A stretch of 64,000 nt of DNA from Tetraselmis striata (lineage: Eukaryota > Chlorophyta > Chlorodendrophyceae > Chlorodendrales > Chlorodendraceae): assembly GCA_006384855.1 (NCBI GenBank), contig VCJN01003492.1, positions 1 to 64,000 of the forward strand, given 5' to 3'. The notes beneath the pieces were generated by a model that made no database searches, was not told where the DNA came from, and saw nothing but the letters and a program-made list of their open reading frames with translations. The position numbers and the translations under genes were made by a program. Position 1 is the stretch's first letter. The number at the start of each line of letters is the position of its first letter. Below, piece after piece: positions 9,124-19,651 of the stretch.

Positions 9124-10883
9124 CTACACTCCGGGCGCCACCAACCCCGCGCGCCTCCTGCGATAGCGCATCACTTCACGATGCTGCGCTGCCTCCACGT
9201 TGTGCATCGCCGTCGGCACCATGAGCGCCAAACGCTCCGCGCGCACTGTCATCAGCTCCCACATGCCCTCCGGGCTGTTGAAGTCCACGGCGCTCTCCTC
9301 AAAGAGCGCTCTCGCCTGCGCGGGAAACACGGGCGCCCTGCCGTACACCAACTCGTATGGGCTGTACCTGGTGTTGGCTTGCTTGCTGCACCGGTAGCCC
9401 AGCTCGATGGAAGGCAGAAAAGTGTCCCACACGACGCGCTTGCCGGGCTGAACCACATAGCGCGTCAGTGCCTCCTTGACTGTTTTCACCATCCCTTCCG
9501 CCAACCCATTGGGATGCGGATGACAGGGCAGCGGCTTCGGATGATCGATGTCATGCTCCACGAGAAGTTCGAGGAACTCGCCGCTGAGCTCGGTACCGCC
9601 GTCGGTACACACCTCGCCGCGAAACGCGCCAGCACTCTCTCTTGAAAGGCTTGTCGTATGTTGGCTGCCTCCTTGGTGCGCAGTGGCACCAACTCCACCC
9701 ACTTGCTCGCCGCTTCCACCATCACCAACACCCAGACGTTGCGACTGCGGGTGGCCTCAAAAGGCCCCGCCAAGTCCAAGTGCCAGCGGTAGAACATGCC
9801 GAAGTGCGGCAGCGGCTGCATGTCCAGCGGTGAGGCTGCCTTTGGGCGACCGCTGGTGCCGCCGGGTCGATGTTGCAGCCGATCGCAGTCCGGACACGCC
9901 TTCTTGACTCGGGCTACATCCTCCACCATCCCTGGCCAGAAATATGAAGCGGCGATAACACTGCGCAGCCGATCCCGCCCCAAATGGCCCATCTTGACAT
10001 GCACATCCATAATCACGGTGTCTCGCTCACTGGGTGGCGGTACCTCGCGGTGCGTGCCGTCCTTGTGTAAATACCACAAGATGTTGTTTCTCCATGAATA
10101 GCGGGCATAAGGTTGCGGCATGTTGACGCTGCCCGCCTGCAGCTCCGCCATCCCCTCCGCGTCCATCCACGGATCGCCTCTCCGCGGTCCCGCCGTCGTG
10201 CTGGCATTGCGCTGCGCATTTGCACGCTTGCGATCTTCCTCCTCCTCGCGTTGTCTCGCGAGTTGACCTGGCCGGTAAATGGCAAAAGACCGTTCAGTCT
10301 CAGCCTCTCCGCCAACGGTCTTCTCCTCCGCGGTAGACTTGCCGCCGCTTTGTTGGTCAGCGACCTCCTCCACCATCATCAGCGCTGCCTCGAAGGCGCG
10401 CTCCCCGCTCGAGGTCCGGGCTGAGTGAGCGTGGCTGCTGATCGGCTCGGTACTCAGGGCACCGCCGCCCCATGCTGTTGCCATGACGCTCTCCATCATC
10501 CCGCCGTCGCTGCGCTCGATCTGGTAAGCCTCCATCAAGCTGATGGAGACTCGCTTGCTCTCCAGAGCACGCATGATAGCATGCTTCTCCCAGCCATCCT
10601 CCACGGGCTCGTGCTTGACCAGCCGCTTGGCGATCTCCATCAGTGGCATGCGCGACTGTCCACCGCCGTTGGCCAGTGACACAGGCACCGTGACGCTATG
10701 CGCTGCGCTGGTGAGCTTCGCCGTCAGCTCTGTACGGCTGTGCATTTGCTGCGCCATCTCCATCGATGGGGTGGTGAAGCCGCGAGGCAGCCTCCGCTGC
10801 CTGGCCTCACGCTCTCCGTCCTCCATGCGCACCGTGTTGACGCCATGGCGTTGAGCCTCCGTGCTCTTACGCTGTGGGCTCAA
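9124..10883 (-). pseudogene. Integrase region of the retroelement, frameshifted
   Basis: The frame 10883 to 9486 directly continues gag after an amber codon (10886-10884). It holds about 270 residues of unrecognised charged linker, then an integrase: the HHCC zinc-binding region (HVKMGH...CPDCDR), the first catalytic Asp in WHLDLAGPF, and the WVELVPL strand. The core then continues in another frame (9702-9124) with the second Asp in CTDGGTE and the Glu in PNGLAEGMVKTVKE, so a frameshift lies near 9640. A further TAG at 9126-9124 precedes RFSPGDFVYV, the usual C-terminal strand. The three acidic residues are intact but the reading frame is not. Confidence 0.75.
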
Positions 10884-12482
10884 CTAGCTGGCTGCTGCCA
10901 GCCCCACCACCTCGCCCTCCTCGCTGCCGACGACTTGAGCATAGCCGTTGAGCGGCGGGTGCTTGGGCTCGTGGCCGTCTGTCGCCTGCAGGTTCGCAAC
11001 GAACTTGCGCAGCTTTCCGCACTCCTCAGTTGTGTGGCCCGCATCCTTGCCACACATCATGCACGACTTGCGGTCCGGCTTCTTGGGCTCCTCGCGCACT
11101 CTGATGTGCTCCCTGGGATTGGTTGCTGCCATGGCGGTCTCCGGGCGGAGATCAGGGTTGGCCTTCCAGCACCGCTTGGCAATGTGGCCCTTCTTGCCAC
11201 ACTCAGAGCACGTCTTGCTCCACATAGGGCAGTCGCTCTTGTAGTGATCTTTCGACCCACAACCATAGCAACCTGCCTCATTGACGTGGCTGCCTCGCCC
11301 ACCATCATCTCCATCACGGGCGTAAGCGCTCCTCTCCGTGCGCCCGCCTCTACGATCACCTCCTCCACCTCCACGTCGATGGTAGTTGCCACCCTCTCCG
11401 TGGCTGCCTCCACGACCACGGTTGTCGCTGCCGCGACCGCCACCGCGGCTGTTGTGCTCCTCGTGGTCAAAAACCCGCCTGCCGCCTCCGCTTTGGACGC
11501 GCGAGTGAGCGCGCATGTGAATGCTGCCGCGCTCCTGCTTGTCGAGCCACTCAGCCATCTCCCAGGTCCTGTCCACCTGGGTGTCCATCGTGTAGTCCAC
11601 GAGTTGTTGTTGTGCGAAGTTGATGCGGGGGCTGAAACGCGTCTTGCCCCAGGCTCGCTCGATGAACTCCACGTTGACGCGCGATATCTCCACAATGCGT
11701 GTCGTTTCCTCGGTGACCAGGTTCTTCACCCTGGTGTGCGTTAACAACAGATTGCGGAAGTCGCGCACAATCTCACCAGGCGAGCGATGGCACTTGCTGT
11801 ACCGCTCCGAATGCAGCTCGATCTGCTTGGTGATGTTGACGAGCTCCTCCCACATGCCGTCCAACAACCGGCGGTAGTAGTCGAGCCGTTCTGCGCCTTC
11901 CAGCCTCCGTACGATCCTCGAGTCCTCGTTGATGCCCCGGCTGATGAGTGTGGTCTCTAGCGACTCCAAGTACTTCGGCTGAATGCGGCTCCGCAACACG
12001 TGAACCTCGTGGATCTCGTTGAACGGTCTGTTGCGGTCAAATGCCTGTTGTTGCTCCTTCTCCATGGCACAGTCCGTAGAGTTCTTCCACGTCTCAAACG
12101 TGTGCTCTGAGGTCGCCTTCTCGTGACCCGCCCACAACCTCCCGCTGGAGCCCTTGCCCCTCCGCGGCTCCATCTCGTCGTCGCTCATTGCGTCGTCCAC
12201 AAAGCACGCGTGTCCGTACAAAGTGTCTCGCCTAGGGTTGCGTGTTGGCAGCGGGGAAAAGTAGAGCTCGTCCTCGTCGTCTCCGCTGTCCTCTGCTTCG
12301 CTGCTGTTGTATGCGTACGCGTTCTCGTGATCGCACTCCTCACCCTCCTGGTTGGATGCGTTTACGTCGTTCAGCAGCCCTTCCACGACCTCCTCGATCA
12401 GTTGGTCTTCCTCCAGCTCGTCCAGTGCTGCCCACAGGTCGCCCAGGGCAAAGCCGCCCTCTGTGCTTTCCAGCGCGTCCAC
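10884..12482 (-). CDS. Gag-like protein with two zinc knuckles
   Basis: About 530 residues. The N-terminal half is acidic. The middle is a helical gag-type region with a long basic, glycine-rich R/G/D stretch. Two CCHC knuckles follow near residues 415-455: CYGCGSKDHYKSDC and CSECGKKGHIAKRC. A third cysteine cluster (CMMCGKDAGHTTEEC) follows. These knuckles package element RNA in known gag proteins. The frame opens with GTG at 12482 and a TGA lies 27 nt upstream, so the true start was lost or lies in a spliced leader; the first ATG in frame is well inside. The frame ends at an amber codon that opens straight into the integrase-bearing frame. Confidence 0.78.
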   Translation of the reverse strand: MDALESTEGGFALGDLWAALDELEEDQLIEEVVEGLLNDVNASNQEGEECDHENAYAYNSSEAEDSGDDEDELYFSPLPTRNPRRDTLYGHACFVDDAMSDDEMEPRRGKGSSGRLWAGHEKATSEHTFETWKNSTDCAMEKEQQQAFDRNRPFNEIHEVHVLRSRIQPKYLESLETTLISRGINEDSRIVRRLEGAERLDYYRRLLDGMWEELVNITKQIELHSERYSKCHRSPGEIVRDFRNLLLTHTRVKNLVTEETTRIVEISRVNVEFIERAWGKTRFSPRINFAQQQLVDYTMDTQVDRTWEMAEWLDKQERGSIHMRAHSRVQSGGGRRVFDHEEHNSRGGGRGSDNRGRGGSHGEGGNYHRRGGGGGDRRGGRTERSAYARDGDDGGRGSHVNEAGCYGCGSKDHYKSDCPMWSKTCSECGKKGHIAKRCWKANPDLRPETAMAATNPREHIRVREEPKKPDRKSCMMCGKDAGHTTEECGKLRKFVANLQATDGHEPKHPPLNGYAQVVGSEEGEVVGLAAAS

Positions 12483-12851
12483 TGGCTGTCGCCCTCGCCG
12501 GGGCCCTCAAGCTCAGAAGTGGGGGCTGCGTCCACGCGGCCTCAGAAATCTGAGGGCTGCCGCCGCGTCGCCTCGCCGGTGTTGGCGCACACCCGTCTCA
12601 AGCCGACACACGACCGGTTCCAACCTCCGGTATAACTCAGTGCCGATGAACCTCAGATCCACACCACCGCCACAAAAAGGTTGGCACCGCGCTGAGCCAC
12701 GCACCCGCCAGCCGTCACCCTCGCCGGGGCCCTCAGGCGGCGATGCCGCTCCCTCCAAGTGCACTCCGGCACTGACACACGACTGTGAAGCCGGCGCCCT
12801 CCCACTCCCGGGCTCACGCCCTGCCTCCCTCCTACCACCTGTCGTCGTTGA

Positions 12852-12936
12852 ACCGTTGAACTGGAGCAGGTCGTTGAACTGGAGCAGGCCAAAAGAACCG
12901 GAGCAGGCCAAAAGAACCGGAGCAGGCCAATTGGTA
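12852..12936. repeat. Short tandem repeat in the retroelement leader
   Basis: Units built on GGAGCAGG (TTGAACTGGAGCAGG twice, then AAAAGAACCGGAGCAGGCC twice) lie upstream of gag in the element's direction. The region 12483-13377 otherwise shows no coding signal and is the element's untranslated leader. Confidence 0.6.
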
Positions 12937-13377
12937 CCCAAAGGAACACGCCGCTCTCTCACCTCCCGCGGGATGGTGAAAGAGCGTCGGCACGCCGTGG
13001 CTCTCACTCAGAGGCCGGGCCGGGTGAAAGGGCCACTCAGCAACACACTTAGCTTGGCGTTAGTGCCCTTCGCCCACTCAATGCCCCGTTGTTCACGGCT
13101 CGCTCAGGCACAAACGCAAAGTGTCCCCAAAGGTGGCAAACCCTTTGCCTCTCGCTCGTCACCAAACCCAAAAGGAAACTCGAATCACTCCACACCTCGT
13201 CACCTCACTAGTCCGAGGGCCTTCCTGGCCCAACCTCTAGTGGGTTTTGTCCCCTCACCCTTCAAGTCTTATGTACTCTTACGAGCAGTTCCCATATAGG
13301 TTTGTCTCCAACACCCCTTAGACCTTTCCTCACCTCTAGCACTCACTCTCACCCACGAGTGCTCTTCCCCCTTGTCT

Positions 13378-14326
13378 GAACGCGAACCTAAGTCACTATA
13401 GGCGCCTCTCAGACGCCTATAGGGCTTTAGTTCAGACCAGCGTTGCTGGTCTTGCCCGTACTCAGGGGGGTGAATGCCAGTGGCAATAAAGCCTCTCACC
13501 ACAGGTCACCGTTACGCCGTGCAGTACTTTATGCAGTGCTGGTCGCGGCTATCAACCGTTCTTACAGTACTTTACGTCGGTACCGGGTCGAATGGTGACA
13601 ACCCAGCACCAGCAGCAGCGCGCGCGCACGATGCAGCGAGCAGCCCGCGTGCGACCGTACGACAAGCACGCAGGCTACCGTGATTACCTTTGGCCCTCGT
13701 TCCTCAAGCCGATCTCCGTCTCTTACACCGTCTCCGTCCCGTACACAGGCTCTTGCCTATGCCTGTCATAGGCAAACACAGGCACACACAGGCAAGACAA
13801 GGGGGAAGAGGGACTGCCAGAAGGCGGAGGCCCTCTATAAGCACGCGATCGCGGCCATGGCAAGGCGGCCGCACGTCACGCTAAGTGCTAATAGCACGTG
13901 CCGTACGCGCACCGCGCGCCAGACGCATTACGCACTGCCCTTGTCTAATTGTACTCATCAAGTCCTATACTACTACTTGGCCGCGGCTACAGTGAGTCTT
14001 GCGCCTTGTACCAGCAGCAGTACAGTACTTCGTCTTCTGCAGGTAGTCTACCTTACGGGTCCCTGTTAGAGGTCCCGATTAGAGGCACTATCTGAGTTCC
14101 CTTAGAAGTCCCACCGAGGTGTGCTTGGGCAGGTCTCTGATCTCGGGTATGTATGTCTCCTTGCGCCTCGCTCAGGGCTATGGCCAGGGTATGGAACCCT
14201 AACCAATGAGGTGCCCTGCCTGTAGTCTCAACCGGGTATGGAACCCTAGCTGTAACCCTAGCCGACCCGGAAAGGCTTGGCTGTCCCGTTCTTCATGCGC
14301 ACGCGGATATGACAGATGCTGCGGCA
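13378..14326 (-). repeat. 5' LTR (by element orientation) of the minus-strand retroelement
   Basis: About 949 bp, a near copy of 6822-7769 with roughly ten scattered differences, mostly transitions. The base run flanking it on the gag side (CTCTTCCCCCTTGTC, 13361-13375) is the reverse complement of a stretch inside the LTR near 13796-13810. I could not find a good tRNA primer-binding site. Confidence 0.75.
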
Positions 14327-14879
14327 CCCCCCGGCATGCAATTGCGCAAGCGCATGGCTCCGACAAATTCAGCGCCACCACGCCAAGGTCAAGGAGGGGC
14401 ACACAGCCAAGTCGCATCACCCAACGGGAGCCCCGGGACCAACACAACCTGCTGCCCCGACCAGTCTCCAGCCGCAAAGCTCCATGCGATGCGCCCAATG
14501 GCCGAGCGAGTCCCAGCCCCGGCGGGACGGTCGGAGTAGAACGGTTACTTAGCTAACGAGCATCTCCACCACTCGGAACCGGAAGATCATGAGACACAAT
14601 CAGTCCATGCGGACTCCACGATCACCCTGGCACCGTTAGGGGATGACAAGGAAGAGGCGGACGACATACTCGACCGACTTGCGCGCGCCCCCTCATGCAT
14701 GCGACCAGTTACACTAGCATTGCGAGATCATCTCCCACCGGCGCTTCTCCATTCAGCGGTTAGCTCGAGGGAAGATGAGGATATAGGCCCACAGGGCGGC
14801 AATCAGTTTGGCAACGACATGTGGCGTGCAGCCTGCGCACGGATTAAGACCTACTCGTTAATTAATTTTGACGCCTGTA
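14327..14879. other. No recognisable gene
   Basis: Short, compositionally mixed frames only (14206-14556 overlaps the LTR). It may be the coding part of the LINE-2 relic that follows, too decayed to recognise. I see no RNA gene or repeat here. Confidence 0.4.
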
Positions 14880-15930
14880 GCACAAGGCACGCCTTTCCTG
14901 GTCTCTGCGCCGGGTATTATTGTGATGGCAGTGTTTTAGATTGACGGTGATTCAACATTGTTTGAAATTCTCTCGCTTGCCTTCAATTAGTCTTGCAGAA
15001 TGCTTCGCCGGCACTTTGCTTGATGACCTTGATGGAGCGTCGCTGCCCAGGGTTTCCCTAGCTGGATTCTTTGTTTTACATCAGGGCTTAAACAAATGCG
15101 CAGTACAAACATAACTAACAACAACCATAAAATGTTGTCAGCAAAAGAGAGACATAAGCCCAAAACCAAGGTCGAGCAGGAGGCTAGGGAGCCAAGAACC
15201 AAGGAGGAGCCAAGGGAACCACGAAGTCGCCAAGCAGCCAGGAACCAAAGGGACCACCGCCCCGGGGTAGTCTATCAGCCGCGGCGAGGACGCTTGCAGC
15301 CAATGACCCGAGTCATAGTAGCAACACAAGCCGACGAGCGACGCGACGCAGGCGCAGGAGCACCATCACGTGCCGCGCGCGCGGCCGCGACCCCGCCAAG
15401 AACGTTGCATGCATGTGCCATGTTGATGAGCAACGAGAAACGGCGGCGCCACACAGACAAGAGCTGGCCGATTTTTTGGCCATCAGTATGTGTGTGGCTA
15501 GATTTCGCGAGCTCCACCAAGAAGGCCTCAGCGTGCGGGGCAAGCGAGCCAAACTCGGAAACGGCGAAAGGAACAAAGCGAAGCATGCCGGCGGCGTTTC
15601 GGACACCTTCGTCATACTGCTGGATTTTGTGGCGCTCTGCAGCCCGCAATGCAGTCGTTGGATCCGAGCTTGACACGCCGAGGATAGGGGCAATGGTGGT
15701 ATCGACACCGTACCCCAAAAGTAAGCCCAGCATCTATCATCGGCCGGCCGGCCGTCGCTGCCCTTCGGAAGAGAAACAAGCACCGACGGGTCCGTGAGGA
15801 TCTGGACAGTCACCCACGCCCAGCGCGGACTTCACGTCGTAGCTGGATTGCTGCCCTAATTAACGGCCGTCGTAGAGACGCTGCAAGGGTTTCACTCAGT
15901 GCCAGTCCTGTCCCAGGGGCGGAAAAACCA
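14880..15930 (+). mobile_element. LINE family 2 relic (3' region), interrupted by a nested LINE-1
   Basis: 14880-15058 and 15850-15930 match, as reverse complement, the stretch 22036-22260, which is the 3' untranslated region of the LINE copy at 22014-22892. Landmarks: the GCAAGACTAATTG-type motif, the CACCGTC..AAAACACTGCCATCA stretch, and the GGGTTTCACT..GTGCCAGTCCTGTCCC end with a short A-rich tail. The two halves join if the nested 771-bp insert and one target copy are removed. Confidence 0.65.
15069..15839 (-). mobile_element. LINE-1 fragment, 5'-truncated, 771 bp, with 10-bp target duplication
   Basis: Flanked by TAGCTGGATT at 15059-15068 and 15840-15849. The insert is the 3' end of a LINE read on the minus strand: it encodes the ORF2 C-terminus (VLVSLPKGSDGRPADD..., later FVPFAVSEFGSLAPHAEAFLVELA), a known C-terminal signature of plant/algal LINEs, then a 3' UTR ending CCCTGATGTAAAA. 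It aligns with 27925-28590 along its whole length. Truncation at the 5' end plus a variable target duplication is the hallmark of target-primed reverse transcription. Confidence 0.82.
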
Positions 15931-16366
15931 CAATCAGCCCCAGCTACCCGTACTGCCAGCTACCCGTGGTCGTACCAGTACGTTTAAGGATTATTCCTAG
16001 GCGCCGCCCCGCGACGATGCGGGCCTCTTACTATTGGTTAGTAAAGGATTCATCTCATCCTTCATTTATTAATGAGGGGCTTGCTATCTTGATCTTTTAG
16101 TAGCGACTAGTAGCGACTACTGATTTTTAGCGTTGGGTTTGTTATGGCCTTCGTGTAATAACTCACACGAGTACTGCACTCGTAGCCATGATGACGTGGG
16201 GTCGCGGGTGGCTGCCTGCCTGCTGCGCGGAGCCCTCACCTGCCGCGTGCGTGGATGCGGGGTCGACCGACAGCAGACCCCACCGCCAGCACTAAGCAGC
16301 CAAGTCCATCCCTCGCCAACCAGCCCACTCGACCCCAAACCCCTCTCAATCCTCTCAGCCGTCACA
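15931..16366. promoter_or_regulatory. Upstream region of the FTR catalytic gene
   Basis: 436 bp between the LINE relic and the FTR start codon. I see no clear TATA box. It holds the small repeat TAGCGACTAGTAGCGACTAC at 16101-16120 and a pyrimidine-rich leader (CTCTCAATCCTCTCAGCC) just before the ATG. The start context ACAATGGC is strong. Confidence 0.4.
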
Positions 16367-16863
16367 ATGGCAGCACTCGCTCTCAGCAGCTGCAGCGCCT
16401 TCGCGGGCATCCGGCCACTATCCGCCCGCACGCCGGCGCGCCCGGGACGCCGGACGATGGCCATCACGCGCGCCGCGGCGGGTGCGCCCCTCGCCCCTCC
16501 CGCCCTCTGCCCCGCGAGCGAAAGACCCCAGGCCGCGCCCAATTCACACCATGCACACCTGAATGGATTGCCACCGGGCTAGAGGCCCCGCTGGGGTAAG
16601 CAATTGGCTCGCGCCGTTTTCCTCTCGTCCCCTCTTCTCCCCGCTTAGGCCCCCAGTGCGGTCACCCCGTCCCGCTCCCGGCACAGCACAGCGCCGCGCT
16701 TACCCCCGCTGCGGGTGTGCCGTGAACAGAAACCGAATCCAAGAGCTTGGAGATCATGCGCAAATTCTCCGAGCAGTATGCCAAGAGGTACGCCCCCCAC
16801 GGCTGCCCCAGCGCCGCGGTGATGAGCTCCAGTGAGAGACGCGCCCACCAGAAAGAAGAAGAG

Positions 16864-16915
<52 letters not shown>

Positions 16916-18294
16916 AGTAAATCGCGCTGCCTGTAATCTCTACTTCCGCTGCTTCCGCGGCGCAGGAGCGGTACCTATTTCTGCATGGACAAATCGGTGA
17001 CTGCGGTGGTCATCAAGGTAATCCCCCCTCCCCCACTTCCCCCTCCCCCCCCCCCCCCCCCCCCCCCCCCGTCCTTTTTGACCCTGTCACCAGACATCCA
17101 TTGTCACCCCCAGACATATATTGTAATTCGACCATCCGCGTGTGTGACAGACATTGAACCGATCCTGGAGAGTATATAGGGAATACAATGGAAAGCATAG
17201 CTGCTCGGGGATCATCACCTGACCTGCCTCCCCGTTCCCTCGCTTCCTGCTCTTGCGCAGGGGCTGGCCGAGCACAAGGACGAGCTGGGCGCGCCGCTGT
17301 GCCCCTGCCGCCACTATGACGACAAGGCGCTGGAGGCGGAGCAGGGCTTCTGGAACTGCCCCTGCGTGCCCATGCGCGAGCGCAAGGTTTGCCCCCCCCT
17401 CCTTCCTCTGCGCCCTCCTAAGGGGCTCCGATGGGACGATTCTGTCGGGACGGTGTGGATTCGCAGCCGCGGCATTGCATCAGGGGGAGACATATCACAT
17501 CCGGCCATCAAGCCGCAATGAAAATCAGCATGCCGTAGCTTGAGAGTCAGAAGGCAGGAGCAGGCTTCTGCTGCTGGAAGGATAGCACCAAATCGGGCGC
17601 CGGTGGATCCCCCGTTATGTTTGCGAGCGTTGCACTTAGTTGTTTCTCGAGTAACGGGTGTGAACTTCTGGAATCGGCTCAGTGGCGTCTTCATACTTAT
17701 CATCTGAATCAGAAGGTTTGTGGATGAGATTACCGCGGGTCTTAGGGGGAACGTACAGCCCCGAGACTCCATGCACGGGTAGCCTAACATGCCCCATACT
17801 CCGTGGTCATTTCTTTGATGGGACCTGCGCCACATGGACGGAAAACGCGACGCCGCGTCGAGCGCCATAAGAGGCGCAGTTCCTTGCTGCGATGCTATCC
17901 CCGCTTGAGACATAGCAATGCCGCTGCTTCCTGGCCTGCGTTGACGTTGGCAGCTGCTTTCGCCACCGCGATGGCATGATTGATCGCGCCTGGCAAAGGG
18001 CGTCGGTTACGGCGACTTTAATTGATACACTTCGCAGACGTAGTGCAACTTTGGATGTGATTACGTGGGAGTGCCGTTTATTCATGTTTAGCAGAACATA
18101 TTGATGTGCACGCCCGGTGAATCCCCCCCCCCCCCCCCCCCCCCCCCCGCTACGCCCTGTGGGCATTGACTTCCGCCCCACCCCCCTCGCAGGAGTGCCA
18201 CTGCATGCTGTTCCTCACGGAGGACAACGACTTCGCCGGCGACGAGCAGGCGATCACCATCGACGAGATCAAGGAGGGCTGCCAGGGCATGTAG
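16367..18294 (+). CDS. FTRC: Ferredoxin:thioredoxin reductase, catalytic (beta) subunit, plastid
   Basis: Transfers electrons from photosystem I-reduced ferredoxin to thioredoxins, switching stromal enzymes on in light. Five exons by GT/AG ends and protein fit: 16367-16481, 16730-16787, 16966-17017, 17261-17386, 18193-18294; 150 residues, usual for a precursor. Residues 1-38 are an Ala/Ser/Arg-rich transit peptide. The conserved core EIMRKFSEQYAKR...YFCMDK..VTAVVIK leads to CPC (89-91), CPC (108-110) and CHC (119-121). Their 19- and 11-residue spacing matches the Synechocystis enzyme, so C89, C108, C110 and C119 should bind the 4Fe-4S cluster and C91/C121 form the redox disulfide. The partner variable subunit is not in the window. 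Introns hold a 47-nt G run (16867-16913) and C runs. A TGTAA algal poly(A) signal lies at 18436-18440. Confidence 0.96.
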
Positions 18295-19577
18295 GGCGGC
18301 AGCTCGCCAGACTATGAAGCCCCCCCCCCCCCCCCCCCCCCCTTCTCCCCAGTCAGTCGCTTCCCGGGCCAGCGCGTCCCACCTTCCCCCTAACACCAGG
18401 CCGAGCAGTTGCGGCGGGCCGTAGCGCGCCGCCAGTGTAAGTTACCGACCGCGCAGTCGCAGCTCAACCCTGCGCCACCCCATTGCCGTACCGAGCATCC
18501 ACCACTCCCAGGTGCCACGTAGATGCGGCGCAAGTCTTGGTGCGCCCTGAAGGTGGCTTTTCGCGGCACGGCTGTGCAGTCATCTGCTGCGCGGGTGGCC
18601 TTGGACTGCCGTTTAGGTTCTGAATTACGAGGCATCATCCTGCCCCTGGCACGATCCAAAATAATCGGCATGCAAATGCGGCGGGTTTGGGCTCCACGCC
18701 TAGTAGGCATTCTCCTGATGCATACGGCCTCGCCCTTTGTGACACTGCAGCTAACAAGACTCGCAGCCATTCAGTGCGCCATTGTTCTCTGGGTGCCGAG
18801 AACCCCCAGTATAAGCCTTGAATTTGGTGTGCATGCAACCTTTAACAGCATTCACCATAGATTGGTGTATACCTGCCCACAAAAGTGTTGCCCCCCTTGT
18901 CGAGCTCAATTGTAGATTGCCCCATTATCAGCCCTCACCTTCGTTTCCGGCCGCGCCCTTCCATGTGCCATGCGTGAACATGACATCATCATGCGTGGGG
19001 GCAGCCCTAAATGACGTTTGTTGTGCTCTCGTTGTAAAAGCCATACGTGTGCGTGTCATTGTTCAGGCAATGAATTTGATAACCCAATGTCACGAGGGCA
19101 CGATTTTTTATATCGCACGTATATGCGTTCTATCTGTACGGATGCACGCCAAGAGTTAGCTCTACCATCGTAGACCACATTCACAAAGGTGCGCTCTCCC
19201 CGCCGTCGGCATGCAAGTGAGCAGCTCCCGCAAAACGGCCAATACTGTGATTAAGGCTTGCTCCAAAACCAGCCCACCTACAACCGCTGTCCGCATACAA
19301 TGCGCCCTTGGACGAGCCGGGCCTCAGCCCGTACTGCGCAGGGGTGCTGCCCCCGAGTCAGTGGGGGGATGCATGTGGTCACCGCTAGGGCATTGTCTAG
19401 GGCATGTGGCAGGGCTGGCCATCAATGCGCTCCCAAATTCTGCTATTGGGCTGTGCCTAGCAGGCCCCTACACGGGAAAATTCGCCCGCGCGGGGCGAGT
19501 ACATTCGCTTTTTTATTGGGATGCGAGTCGCGCGGTAAGCCACGACTATTTGCATCGGGCCCGGTTGTATTTCCACC
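18295..19577. other. FTR 3' UTR and intergenic DNA
   Basis: A C run at about 18320-18342, then the TGTAA motif at 18436-18440. Beyond it I see no convincing gene; the frame 18523-18915 lacks any family resemblance. A TATTTTTTA-rich stretch near 19105 has no obvious role. Confidence 0.5.
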
Positions 19578-19580
19578 GAG

Positions 19581-19651
19581 GGGGCCGGCAGGATTTGAAC
19601 CTGCGCACAGAGGAATCACGAGCGTGACAGGCAGGCCCCCCTCCGCCACCT
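19581..19651 (-). ncRNA. tRNA-like sequence with Pol III A and B boxes (pseudo-tRNA or SINE head)
   Basis: On the minus strand, TGGCGGAGGGG (19648-19638) fits an A box and GGTTCAAATCC (19601-19591) is an exact B box, with a perfect T stem (GCAGG/CCTGC) and a GGGGGCC/GGCCCCC acceptor-like pairing. No complete cloverleaf forms: the space between acceptor and T arm is too short for both D and anticodon arms, or the D arm has no matching acceptor. It is either a decayed tRNA gene or the head of a tRNA-derived SINE whose body would run to lower coordinates. Confidence 0.45.

Larger units (their letters stand above)
6817..14326 (-). mobile_element. LTR retroelement with gag, integrase, PHD finger and methyltransferase-like region; RT not found
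   Basis: Two direct repeats of about 948 bp (6822-7769 and 13378-14326, about 99% alike by eye, roughly ten substitutions) flank coding sequence on the minus strand. Reading leftwards these are gag with two zinc knuckles, a long linker, integrase, a PHD finger and a methyltransferase-like domain. The LTRs begin TG and end GCGGCA. I see no 4-6 bp target duplication outside the pair. Protease, RT and RNase H motifs are not visible between knuckles and integrase, where an ordinary Ty3/Gypsy element has about 700 residues of them. Frameshifts and amber codons show decay, so this copy depends on other elements or is dead. Confidence 0.72.

Noticed and set aside
10698-11744. 348-codon plus-strand frame
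   Set aside because: It is the antisense shadow of the gag frame (10884-12482), which carries clear zinc knuckles.
12852-12936. CRISPR-like direct repeats
   Set aside because: The units are short, contiguous and without unique spacers; the context is a eukaryotic retroelement leader.
12352-13299. 315-codon plus-strand frame rich in Ser/Pro
   Set aside because: It is antisense to the leader of the minus-strand element and low in complexity; no domain is visible.
16662-16916. Open frames of poly-proline or poly-glycine across introns (also at 38245-38320, 52435-52698, 54228-54821 and elsewhere)
   Set aside because: They are translations of C/G homopolymers lying in introns, with no conserved sequence at either side.
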